From positions 124,001-188,000 of the forward strand of contig MU385860.1 of assembly GCA_022497145.1 (NCBI GenBank): DNA of 64,000 nucleotides, read 5' to 3'. How positions within the stretch are numbered: the first letter of the stretch is position 1; each line of letters begins with the position of its first letter. The position numbers and the translations under genes are program-made. This document shows, in pieces, positions 33,811-45,240 of this stretch. This DNA comes from Rostrohypoxylon terebratum (taxonomy: Eukaryota > Ascomycota > Sordariomycetes > Xylariales > Hypoxylaceae). Below the pieces are notes generated by a model. That model made no database searches. It was not told where the DNA came from and was given only the letters and a program-made list of their open reading frames with translations.

Positions 33811-35581
33811 ATGAACAACACGTCTAGAAAGTCGAGTGAGACCAGCAAGGGTCGCGACGCTTTCCATCTTCCACCATCAGACCCCGAATTAATATCTAAG
33901 ATACCCAGGCTATTACCACACGAACGCGTCTTCCCCATCCAAATAGGCACTGAACTCTTTAAACTCTCCGGCGCTTCTCTCTCATCCGACGGTCAGTATA
34001 AATCCATAACCCATGAGCCTACCTCCATCCATTACCCATTACCTATTACCTACTCTCACCACACTAATCTACATACCTACTCTCTCATCCTCAACCCCCT
34101 ATTTCAGGCAGATGATGTCAGCCCAATGAAGCCTTAACGCCTGCACTTGCCAAGTTAAAAACTGCCCTTTCGATTCTCATCAACTTGTCTCAAATGGGGA
34201 CACGTCATCTATGGAGAGTTATTGCTGACATCGCCATTCAGCTCCGTCTTATTTCTCACAATACTTTCAGTGCCAAATCAAAAAGGCGGAAGAAAGTGGT
34301 GAAGATGTTTCAACAGCTATACGGACCCTCTACATAGATCGGGATCCGATCACTTTTAAGGACATTTCCCTTCATTTGCAGGGTTATCATGTCTCTCCCC
34401 GCGATGGGACGCACTTTGTGCGCCTTTTCGCCGATGCTCAGTTCTATACTTTGCCCAAGCTGATGTCGCAGCTCTATGAAGAGTCTATCTTCATTTCTAT
34501 TGGCCACCGCGAGTTCCAAATCCCACGCGACATATTTACTGGTCCCGGAAACTCACCCAATTTCTTCTCTTTGGGTTTCGGTGTTTTCTTCTCATCTCGC
34601 GATGAGATCTTTCCCGGACTCGATCGGGAAAACTTAATCAGGCCTCCTTCTATTATGCCACCGTCTGTTCCCAATCGGTCTGCCGACACTTTCTATGAGC
34701 TACTACACCTTCTTCGAGGATACCCGGTGCACATTCGCGATGAGGAACACCGTGTTTCTCTTCTCCGCGACTGCCGATACTTCAATTTTAAAGGAATAGA
34801 GCAAAAGCTTATTCCACATCATATAAATTACAATCTATCTAGGCGGCGATATGAAATCACTCTTAGGTTGGAAGATATCCTCAAATCTGGTATTTCGATA
34901 GTCACCGATGTTACAACACCAGGTAGTGGTATGGAACCCGTCTCCGGGTGGGTTAACTACATGCGGCCATTTGAAGACGATAAGCATCACGAACTTATCT
35001 TAGAAATTGGAGGCGAGAATACGAAGTTGCATCTCAACGTCATGCGTGCAGAATTTTTCGGGCAGGTCAAAGTCCGTGTTGCCAGGTTGTTCGAAGTGAT
35101 AGCGACGAAACTCAATCTCCCACCAACAACTCAACCTTTAGGACTTTTGATGGCGTCGGGAGGGGCCAGCAGTCAGCCAGCCACACCAGGCAATACACCA
35201 TTGAGCGAAGATCTCGTTCGAGTAGTAATCGAACCCGAGACACATATCATCCTCGACGGCAAAACTTATACCAACTATACAGAAATCGAAGACGTGGCGG
35301 TGGCGATGTCAGCGTCATCATCGATGGGACATGGCGGCGGGCAAGACTCACCCATTTCTAGCATAAGCGGGTTCTACGGGCCATCGAGGAAGAGGAGACG
35401 GATAGACTTATCAGGACATACAGCAGACGAGTGGATAGTGAAGACGGGGCAATGGAGGCTCCGGATACAAGGTTCGAGAAACGGGAAGAGCGCGATAGAG
35501 TGCGTGCTCGTAGCCGTCAAGCTAGACGCGTATAGCACCGAGCTGGCGAGAAACGCCCAGCGAGTGTTTTTAAGGGGTTAA
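33811..35581 (+). CDS. BTB/POZ (KCTD-type) protein, Whi2-like
   Basis: Exons 33811-33991 and 34242-35581 flank a 250-bp intron (donor GTCAGT, branch GCTGAC, acceptor TCAG) and encode 506 residues. The tetramerisation-type BTB domain spans the splice: RVFPIQIGTELFKLSGASLS, then APSYFSQYFQCQIKK, LYIDRDPITFKDISLHLQGY and FADAQFYTLPKLMSQLYEE. A second BTB-like half follows (FISIGHREFQIPRDIF to about residue 240), then a region around HHELILEIGGENTKLHLNV. Near the C-terminus a Ser/Gly-rich linker leads to a basic patch (PSRKRRRIDLSG) that could be a nuclear signal. This arrangement matches fungal Whi2-like growth regulators, which work with phosphatases in stress and TORC1 control. I am sure of the BTB domain and less sure of orthology. 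The intron is long for this window. Confidence 0.82.
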
Positions 35582-36240
35582 GCGTCATTACGGCCCGGAT
35601 GGTCGCGTTGGATATATCATTGTTTTTGCTCCGTTGGATTTATGCGGTGTTATGTCCCTTGCGGTTTGTGATTTATATATGTACGACCAAAATATAAAAC
35701 TGTTAATTCCATGCCGATGGCGATGTTAATTCATGAAACGTGATGTTTCGTCGTGAGATTTGTTGCTTGGTAAGTTTTCGATTCTTACCTCCTCTATTTT
35801 GGAGAATTTAACAAGCATACATGTTGAACAACTAAAATGCGCTGTTTAGTGTATTCTCCTTTCGATTCATCGGCACCTTGTAAATGCAACGCCGACTTCT
35901 GTGCCATCCATGGGATATGCATGTGTACCAAGTGGCTTGCCATCTGCCTAACGCCGATATAGGTGCCGGCGATCGACTGATAGACTCGCGATGACGTTAC
36001 TGTCCGCCTAGCGATCAGTACCCCTCAATTACTGATTCTGAGAAGTGTTGAGATTTCTTTGTGAATGGTTGAGCCGTACGTCGCATGTCTTGCATTTGTT
36101 TCCTTATTGTCATTTAATGTCTAGGTATTCATATCTGCTCATAATTACTGTTTATCACAAATCATATACCTAATATTCTTGATTCCACCAAGTAGGCCTC
36201 TAGATCTTGAATTCTTATTCACACTCAACACCAGCTCACG
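35582..36240. other. Intergenic, no supported gene
   Basis: BTB gene 3' end and alcohol dehydrogenase promoter. No gene is seen. Confidence 0.5.
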
Positions 36241-37422
36241 ATGGCATGCCCCTCACCTCCACAATTACCTCCCCTCCCGGCGCAAATGAAAGCCGTCCAA
36301 GTAACCTCCTTCAACGAACCATACTCGCTAAACTCGGTCCCCGTCCCCGCCACACTCGGCCCACGCGAGCTCCTCGTCAAAGTCGCGGTCGCGAGTTACT
36401 GCCACACGGATAGCATGGTGGCGGCCGGCGTGTTCGGGACGGCGCTCCCGGCTACCGCTTCCCACGAGGGCGCGGGCACGGTGGTCAGAGTCGGGGACGG
36501 GGTTCAGGGGTTGAGGGTCGGCGATAGGGTCATGTGCGGGCTGCCGTTAGGGCCTTGTGGCAGCTGTGGGGAGTGTCTTAGTTCCGAGGGATACGAGCAG
36601 TACTGCACGCATACGGAAGGGCACGTGGGTGTAAATGTCGACGGGTGCTTTGCGGAATACGTTAGGGTGGATGAACGGTTCACTACGAGGTTGCCGGACG
36701 AACTGGCTTTTGCGGAAGCGGCGCCGTTGGCATGTGCCGGGAGGACGGTGTGGAGGGGCGTTCATGTCGCTGGCGTGGGGAGGGGGGAGTGGTTGCTGAT
36801 TGTTGGGTCCGGGGGCGGGCTGGGGCATTTGGGGGTGCAGTTTGCGAAAGGGTTGGGGATCAAGGTTATCGGTGTTGATGCGAGGGACGAGGGGTTGGAT
36901 GTTACTAAGGAGATGGGCGCGGATGTGGTTGTTGATGCTAGGATGGCGAAAGAAGAGGTCGTGGGAGAAGTGCAGAGGGCTACGGGAGGGTTGGGAGCGC
37001 ACGCGGCTATCGTGCTCGCGGATGCGAGGAGCGCTACGGCGTTGGCGGCTGCGGCGACTCGGATGCACGGCACGGTGGTGCAGATCGCGCAGCCGGAGGA
37101 GGTGGTGTTGCCGTTCCGGGAACTAATTTTTAGGGATGTGAGGATTAGGGGGAGCTTGCTTTGCTCGCCGAGGGAGAGTCGGGATATGGTTGCTTTTATT
37201 GCGGAAAGGAAGAAGATGCATAAATATCAGTTGAATAAGAGGGATGAGGGGATGGTAGGGGAAGAGGAAGAAGGGACTGAAAGGGGGTTCAAGATAGAAA
37301 CTGCGGTGTTTGAGGGGCTGGATAAGATCGATGATGTCCTGGGATTGGTGAAGAGTGGGAAGATCAGAGGAAAGGCGGTGATTATAGTTGATAGGGGGCA
37401 GGTTGTGGAAGATAGAGGATAG
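36241..37422 (+). CDS. Zinc-dependent alcohol dehydrogenase (MDR family)
   Basis: A cytosolic NAD(P)-dependent oxidoreductase of alcohols/aldehydes, single exon, 393 residues. Catalytic zinc ligands are Cys54 (YCHTDS), His75 with Glu76 (ASHEGAG) and Cys165 (LACAG). Structural zinc Cys are 106, 109, 112 and 122; the last gap is nine residues rather than the usual seven. The nucleotide-binding fold shows GSGGGLGHLGVQFAKGLG (189-206), with Asp213 after the second strand suggesting NAD rather than NADP. A charged insertion (about residues 330-348) rich in Glu and Lys lies late in the protein. The gene has no intron and its coding strand is strongly G-rich, unlike its neighbours. No linked pathway gene is seen, so the substrate is unknown. 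Confidence 0.93.
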   Translation: MACPSPPQLPPLPAQMKAVQVTSFNEPYSLNSVPVPATLGPRELLVKVAVASYCHTDSMVAAGVFGTALPATASHEGAGTVVRVGDGVQGLRVGDRVMCGLPLGPCGSCGECLSSEGYEQYCTHTEGHVGVNVDGCFAEYVRVDERFTTRLPDELAFAEAAPLACAGRTVWRGVHVAGVGRGEWLLIVGSGGGLGHLGVQFAKGLGIKVIGVDARDEGLDVTKEMGADVVVDARMAKEEVVGEVQRATGGLGAHAAIVLADARSATALAAAATRMHGTVVQIAQPEEVVLPFRELIFRDVRIRGSLLCSPRESRDMVAFIAERKKMHKYQLNKRDEGMVGEEEEGTERGFKIETAVFEGLDKIDDVLGLVKSGKIRGKAVIIVDRGQVVEDRG

Positions 37423-40400
37423 GGAGAGATGTGGGAGCGATGATATTGAGGCGTTGAGGTAAAATGATTCCATCGAGAACTCCGTTGTTGATGCTTGGGG
37501 GCACCTTGGGTGTGCCCACAACCAGAAAGTGTACTGAAGTTTGCTGGAAAACCCCCGTAACAACATACAACAGCTTCTTATCGAGTTCCTTACTGTAATT
37601 AATTACCTACCTAGGTACCTAGTTAGGTACGTTTCGACATTTTCGTTCAATTCCTTCTCCTTTTCTTCCAACCTCTGCAATGCATCCTCTGCTTTTCTCT
37701 TAACCCTCCAAAGCGTCCGTAAATCGTTCTTCGAGGGCATTTCCCGGGACAAGTGGATCAACCCGAGCTCTAGCCATCTCATTTACCAGAAGATGAGTTC
37801 CATAGCATCCTCAGAAACTGGGCTGGTGCCGAATATTTGACGAAGGGTCATTGTAGAGAGAGGTACCTATTTATTATAAAGAAGGGTACCTATTTCTACT
37901 TAGCTAGCATCATAGACTATCAGGAAACGAGCAATTTTTTTTAATTCCAGACGATTCAAAGTTTGTCACAGCATATGTTTATGAAATCAACATTCTGCTA
38001 GATAGCAGCCGACGTATTTGGTCGTTGATGAGATGAACGCATGTGTTCAAGATATATACCTACTGATTGAGGGACCAACAAGGTGGTGATGGAATCATAC
38101 TTCAATTAGCGCATCCAAGTACTAGTAACTCTGCAAACACTAACAAAATAACAAAAGGAAAAGCCTTGATGTATGTAGTCTTGTGTTGCCTGTATATATT
38201 TCCAACTTTCAGGCCATCTAGATTCTAGGTATTGAAGGAATTTGCAGCGAGCCAGGAACTGCAAACCTTGACGTCTTTCTACTTAGTGTATGTACCTTAC
38301 TTGGTCAATCACACGTTGAATTTACTTTACCCTAGGGTAGCGCATCAAGCAGTCCATGATGACGAAAAAGCAAAGCCAAACACCCCGATTAATGGTGGGA
38401 AAATGGAGAGGGTGGCAGCTATCCGTAAGATATATTAAACCTGCAGATGCCCATCTGAGAATAGTTCGCTGCCTGAAATAGAGCGGGAGGCTGCGTCATG
38501 GTGAAGCTATATGCAGTGTATAGGCAATTATCACAAGTTATTTGACGCAGAGTGCAGATATACGCAGTAGATCAAAGATCCCCGACACAGCAGGCTTCTT
38601 GCAGCGTAGCTCATCGAACCGACGTATACGAACGAATGGGAAGCTTGGGCTTTGTCTCACCTGAGCCATATTAAAACATGGCGCTCTCAAGCTTTTGGAG
38701 TCGCGAAATACTACGTACAGAAACGGGAACTGGGGGTACACAAGACAAACGGTTGAGCGCACCAGGAAATTACATTCGCGCTGGTAAGACATTGGCTACG
38801 ATATCTCAGGGATCCATTGTCAACATCTCAGATGCTGCGGCTCCAATGTCCTCACTACACTACATCGATAGGCAAGACCTCCGTAACGTATCAGCAATTG
38901 CCCAACAACTTGGAAGTTGTGGAGTGGCGGGTATCATGAGACAATGTCTCCTAGCCCAACGTGCTCGTAAATTGGTGCGGAGGAAAAGCTTTCTTCACAG
39001 CGCAAGTGTATAGGCAGGCTGGCAGGCAGGTAGTTGCAGTGTCCATGTGATGACCCTCGGCTCCGCTAAGGTACAAGATAAACCTGATCTGCCCTGACTA
39101 TGCGGCAAGATCCGCAGATCTTGAAATCTAGGTCTTAGCGGCGGCAGACGGGAGGTGGTGGACTGCTGCAGTGTCCCTTTGCAATTCTGTCTGTCTTATA
39201 TTCACTTGGTGTGTACCTGGGGCCTGGGTAGGTAATTACCTGGGTAGTTAGGTAGGCATACGGTTAAGTTGCATCTTGGCGGGGTCAGAGATTCTATAAC
39301 TAGCGGTCTGACGATGTCCAGGTAGGTAGATAGTAGGTACCTATGAATGTGGGCAAGCAAGTAACTTGCAAGACAAGATGCTATACTGGCGGGTTAGGTA
39401 GTCGCACATGTTACCTAGGTAGAAACTTGTTTGAGACAAGTTGGCGATGGAGGGGAGTATAGCATCCAATGGTCACTTGCGCAATCTTGAAGCTATCTGC
39501 AACTTGATGTCGTTGGGAGGGAGCACAGCGATTGGCTAGGCAGAGCATGGGACGGGGAATATCTCGCACACGTGTGTGTGGAGTCCTGCGCAAGCTGCTG
39601 CAAGGTTCCTTTCCTAGCTTCCTCTCCTAGCCTCCTCAAAGGACGGTCATGATTTTCCCCTCCGAAGTCTCCTCTCCTCTCCCCTCTCCGGAGGATGCCG
39701 CCAAAAGATCTGGAAGGTAGGTAAGAGCTAACGGGAATGTACATGTAAATCTGAGCTAAAGACTTGACCGATCTCATGTGTATACTCCGGAAGATCTCGG
39801 AGGGTTGATTAGCTCTTCGGTACTTCCGTTAGAGCTGAGGGCTTTGGAAGGTCTGGAATCTGGATCGTAGAAGATGTATACCCCAAATAGAGAATTGGGT
39901 GCCTCTCCTGCTAGCGTCCTCAGAAACTAGACTTTCAATGTCTTGCGGATACATGATCACGATCATGATCAAGAATGCCTTGAGTAGCCTGATATGCATT
40001 CATGTAGGAGGTAGCCGACCATGAGAAAATCATATCAACCAGGGTGATTTGGAGCTGTCTGCATTGAGAGTCTGGTTCACTTCCACTATAACGGGTAGCA
40101 AGGAAGGATTCCGAGTGACAGTTCGGGCGTGGTGCTATAGTTCGGCGTCTTATTGCTTCTTTTACCGCTAACTAACGCGATAGGTCGTTAAATTCCGAAT
40201 AGAGTTGAAAGATGCTTTGCCGCAGAATGGACATTTGATCTTTCTCCTGTATGATATCCCAAGTGATGACCTCAATGTCTTGACTTACGTAGGGATTTTT
40301 GTATAGGGATTTGGTGATCTGGTTTCATGGGTGAGGGTTGATGAGTCAGTCGATCAATGCTCGTGGGGCAATTCAATGCCGCCATCTCATGGATGTCGTT

Positions 40401-42670
40401 TAAACTCTGGGGAGACCTGAGATGACCTAGATCTTCGGGACTCGAATGCCGTCGGCTGACTTCTTCTCCCACGCCATCATCGTGCGAGCTGCCTATAGAA
40501 TTTCATGCGCGACGTCACCGTCTACTCAATCTAAGCCTTTAAAGTACTGCAGTGTTACGACATAGCATGGCTTTTGTGCCTGTGGTGCTCCCCAGAGATC
40601 TGCCGCGGGCTATCTCCCAGGAGGGTGTTAAATCATGGACTTGGGACCCGGGCGGGTGGATAGATCTTGGAGGTCTGAGGCGTAAATATTACCTGTCAGC
40701 ATTCTGTTGATTGTGGCTTGCTCTGATAGCGCATGAGAAAGCCCTATTCTGCACAAACTTGGTTACTGTTCACTGCCAGACTGCCTAACGAGGGAGGACT
40801 AGCATCTTTAAGAATTTTCATCAACCGTGCCATTTTCCCTCAACGGCTTCATGTTTGTACAAGGAAATGCCTGCTGGGTTTGCCTCGCATTCGCTTGCCT
40901 TACACCTAGGTCCTAGGTACACTACCTAACTTCTCCGGTTCTTGTCTCGGGAGGATGCCGTGGCTTTAGAGGATACCGCTAATAGCGAATAGCGAATAGC
41001 GAAATCTACCTGTCTTTTGCTTCATTTGTATTTGCGCCAACTTGACATTGGAACCCGGTAAACATTAAACTGCGACAACGGATATTCCCAGTCTTGAAGT
41101 AACGATATCCTTGGCATTGGCTCTTTCGAAGTATGATTCTTTAACAATCTCAACTTGAGAGAGATGTTGGTTACAAGCTTGTGGGGGTTTGCTGGTTTAC
41201 CAATAGTATGTGATTCGGCAGGGGCTCAGGACTCGGCTTGGAAACATAGAGCTAGTCTGGTAGCATTCCGAGTGGAACGGTTCTTATAGACCAGTTCGTC
41301 ACTGTCGCAGCGCGCAAGATTAAGGGCTTCGAAAGCCGATGTAGACTGACCGATATGGCAATTACTTCGTTAGCGTAGTTGCGAACACAGCTGGAGGTCG
41401 ATTCTTCGATTCTACAGATCTTCAGAACCTGACTTTTAAAAGGCGGTATTCAAGCTCTTTTGCCCATGTTGATTCAATGGCGTCTTATCATGAATCCTGA
41501 CCCTGCAAAAAGGCGCAGAAGAGAAGGAGCCTGGACCACTGTGACTGCCAAGCTCCAGTATATTCACCATTCACCATTTGCAGCCAGAACTCGTGGTGGG
41601 AGTTGTATCAGTTGATTTAAGCGACGGGACGCATCGATCGCACATGTCCCAAACTCGCGTCCCCATTCCTTTCTGGTATTTATCACGGTTGCCATCAGGT
41701 AGATTGGGCGCTTGTTCCAAGGCCCGAGCTCGCGAGTCCCGAGAGATCAACCATTGATCTTCTTCACCCATTACTTGAAAAGTAAGGTCGGGACTTGCTC
41801 AACACGTGGTTGGGTTGTCCCCACGACCGATGGCATGCTATGCAGTTTGCCTTGCTGTCCCTGGACTAGAGGCATCTAACCTACATCTCTCCTACGCACA
41901 TAAACTTACGGGATCATCAGAGATGCACGCTACTGCGCCTAGAAGAATCCTCCTAAGGATTGAATTTATGCCAATGATGGTGGTGGTGTAGAACATGTTC
42001 CATCGGTTGCTTCTCTTCTTGTTAGCTCGATAGTCACTACAGCGTCTCGTATAACGCCCTCTAGTTGCGTCAAATTACGCCGGAGTACGTCGAATAAGAC
42101 ACAGAGAGATAGATTGGATGCGACGAGAGACAGAAAAAGCTACGCGATGAATACATCCGATGAGTTGATCTCAGGGCGAGCTGAACCGGGAAAGGTAACC
42201 CTTACGAGGTATGTCTAAAGGACATTGCTGTGAAAAAAAAAGAAAAAAAAATGCGCGGTAGCGAGGGGAGAATCGTAGGCTATTGTTGGAGTAGGCTGTC
42301 TTGATTGGTAGCGAGCGACTCTACTGGTACCGTGAGAAGTGACTGGTGAGGATCAGCCCTGCAGGAAATGGTATCAATTGCTACATTATCAAGCTCCTTG
42401 GTATCGTGAGTCGTGACCAATAGTACCTACACTGACGAAGTACGTAGCAGTTTGATCCTACCTATGCTTCTGCTCGTCAACTTCGCCCCTTTTCTCTTTC
42501 AATAAGTCCGTTTCAGGCTCCATCGTGCAATAGGTACTCTAAAAAGAGACGGATCGTAAAGTTGCCTACTACAATCCTGAGCATTGGGTGGCTTACTAAA
42601 TACTAAATCCAACCACGCCTCTGTATTCCTCCGATTCCTCTGTGGATTCGGTATAATATTGGGTCATCGT

Positions 42671-42697
42671 ACAGTCAGACAGTCAGACAGTCAGACC
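42671..42697. repeat. Tandem repeat, 8-bp unit
   Basis: Three and a third copies of ACAGTCAG in the gene-poor region. Confidence 0.8.
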
Positions 42698-43316
42698 TAA
42701 AAGTGTCTCTGAACAATGTGGCTGCATAGATAGGATCGTATATTGGCGGGAGCGTGTGGTCTAAATTGGAGTGCCCTCTGACGTACTACGCAGTACCTAC
42801 GCAGAGAAAGCAAATTATAGAAATTATAGTGATTCATTGCTACTATGTAGATATTTCGGCAATCGGTTCGGGCTGGGTTCTATTATCCCCTGGAGATCTT
42901 GGTGTCTTTAGTTCGCTGGCTCGTCGTTGGTTCGTTAATTCATTTAAACCACTGCAAGCACCACTGCAAGTCTAGCCTGTTCCTATCGCATCTAGCTCTT
43001 CATTGGGCATTTATTTCTGTGGGCTGTATCTGGAAGGGAGTTTGACATCCCACTTTGCCACTATGCCGCCATGCCACTTCGCCTGTGAGATGCATGAACG
43101 AAAAACGAAGAGTCTGAAGGGTGCACCTAAACAAGTAGGTAGATAGAAATATAGTGGGCTACGTGTTTGTCTTTAACAACCTGTTAGTTGGCTATTGTGA
43201 GGAATAGATATCTATGATAATCCATCTGCTTCTCTTAGGCCGAGGGCACATTGTCGCATTTACATTGTCGAACATTGATAAAGGGGGCTATGGCTCAGCG
43301 CTCAGCGCCGTCAGTG

Positions 43317-43342
43317 CTGAGGACTGAGGACTGAGGACTGAG
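43317..43342. repeat. Tandem repeat, 7-bp unit
   Basis: About three and a half exact copies of CTGAGGA, next to a CTCAGCG doublet. Confidence 0.8.
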
Positions 43343-43820
43343 ATGCTGACTTGCATGAAACCACTAAGCAACATGCGTTGAATACCAAAGCGACGGAAAT
43401 GATGTCAACCCTCCACAAATTGACCACCGTACCAGTCTATTTACATCCACGATAGCCAGACACCAACCAATGTAGGTTAGCTGGTTAGGTATTTTCTCGA
43501 CAAGCCTCGAAAAGTAGTAGGTATTAATATAATGTTACAAGATCTAATTTTTAGTACTGTACCTAACTGTTTCTTTTTCACCCTATCCGTTACTCCTCTG
43601 CTCCTTTTTTCCCCTACTTCCTTGTACTTCGCAATGCTATGAGAGGAAAAAAGAAATATGATAACAGTAGCCAGATGGATCCAAAGGCTCTTGCATAGTA
43701 CTGCGTATGCAGCTTTGCTATGCAGCGTCGCCATGTAGGTACATCTAGTACAAAGTACTGCGCAGTAAAAAAGATCGGACGGATTGGCCAATGTAAACGA
43801 GGGGCGGACAAGCACGGTTA

Positions 43821-43855
43821 GGTCATTTTTGTCATTTTGGGTCATTTTGGGTCAT
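43821..43855. repeat. GTCATTTTGG tandem repeat
   Basis: Three slightly diverged copies of GTCATTTTGG plus a partial copy. The same motif recurs in a separate array at 63699-63733. Confidence 0.8.
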
Positions 43856-44551
43856 CCACCACTATCTTGCATGATTTTGATACTTTACCAGTCAGTGTGG
43901 CCAGTGTGGTCGATGTTGGCAAGGCGATTCGGTGCCGAGAGCATACGATTGGGCTGTTCCTTATTAATTATAGGATATTATATATATATATCGTTTCTTA
44001 TTTCTCAACTTTTGAATGATGTTGTTGTTATTGTTGTTGTTGTTGTAAGAAGAGAAAAGAAGTACCTTGGTATGTACTATGTAAGTATATCCATACTTAA
44101 ATGTATGGTACTTTCTAGGTAGAGTTTAGCTCTGTATGGTATTGGATGCTACACTGCATGATAAGGTTCAAGACTCCGTCTCGAGTCTTCCTTCCTTTTT
44201 CCCCATCTCTCGTCTTAAAAGTCCGTGCGGTGCTCAAAGTACCTATGTATCTTGGTAGCTGCCTGTGAATTTATTATTGCAGGGGATTAGACCGGGGCTA
44301 CCAGGCCAGCCACAGTAAATTGCAGTTGACCTGTGCGCGAAAATCGAGCGAATTGGACCACCTCGAGGACCATATTCCCTGTAATTTATTCCCTGCCCAG
44401 GACCTGACCGGCACTCGGGGCCAGTGCGTTCGCCTTCAACTTTGCAGGCATTTTGCAGACATTTGCAGGCACTTTGCAGTCACCTACAGGCATTAATTTG
44501 TTAGCTTTTAGCAGTTGCAGGGCAAGGAAGTAACTGGGAAAGCACAAACCT

Positions 44552-44608
44552 CAGCAACTTTAGCAACTTTAGCAACCTTAGCACAACCTTAGCACAACTA
44601 GCACAACC
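44552..44608. repeat. Degenerate AGCAACTTT/AGCACAACC repeat
   Basis: Six to seven diverged copies of an 8-10 bp unit, AGCAACTTT drifting to AGCACAACCTT. It lies about 650 bases upstream of the LTE1 start. Confidence 0.7.
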
Positions 44609-45240
44609 CTGAAGCAACCTTGGAACCTCCAGGGCTAGACCAAACTCAGTAGGAAGGTTCCCGAGAGCCCCAAATCTACCAAATGATACTTCTCTCATCC
44701 GCGGCCCTTGTAAACTCTCTCCTTCTTACCACTCAACACCGCTGTTGTCCAACCGGACCACATCCAATTGACTTTTCGTCGCATCCAACGACTTACAAAC
44801 AAGACGACACCGGGGCGTCGTGTCGTCCTGTGTCGTGACAGAAAAAAAAAGACGGACATTTTGGTCACTGGTCTCTGGTCACTGGTCACTGGTCATTGGT
44901 AACGAGCAACTTGTCGACACATTACCCATTCCAACAAAAAATACCCGACTTGTCGACGAATACGAAGTTACCACAGACGCATGAAAGAGACGAAGGCCCA
45001 GACGGTAGCCCAAGTGTGTGCGCGCGACATTTCCAAGACCGAGAAGCACACATCACATACATATCGTCGAGTCGCGCTACTTTGATCGAAAAGAAAAGGG
45101 GCCCAAAATATTCCAAAATATCGTTCTTTTCTTTCCTCCTCGTGGATCTAATCGATTAAGTCTCGTATTTTCGACCTTCAATGCATTCGTCCGTCATCAT
45201 TGGCTCTAGCAGACACTGTTCTGCCGTGTAGTAGAGAGAC

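Larger units (their letters stand above)
37423..45240. other. 7.8-kb gene-poor region
   Basis: No coding region could be supported on either strand. The longest frames (111 codons at 38678-39013, 122 codons at 43477-43845) lack splice partners and protein-like content. The region is rich in CCTAGGTACC-type palindromes (near 37605-37630, 39340, 39412 and 40905) and short tandem repeats (about 40983-41003, 42671-42697, 43317-43342, 43821-43855, 44552-44608 and 44868-44899). The right end holds the LTE1 promoter and leader. Non-coding RNAs or an unrecognised degenerate element cannot be excluded. Confidence 0.45.

Noticed and set aside
38678..39013. 111-codon plus-strand frame in the gene-poor region
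   Set aside because: No partner exons, no domain, and an opposite-strand frame of similar quality covers the same stretch.
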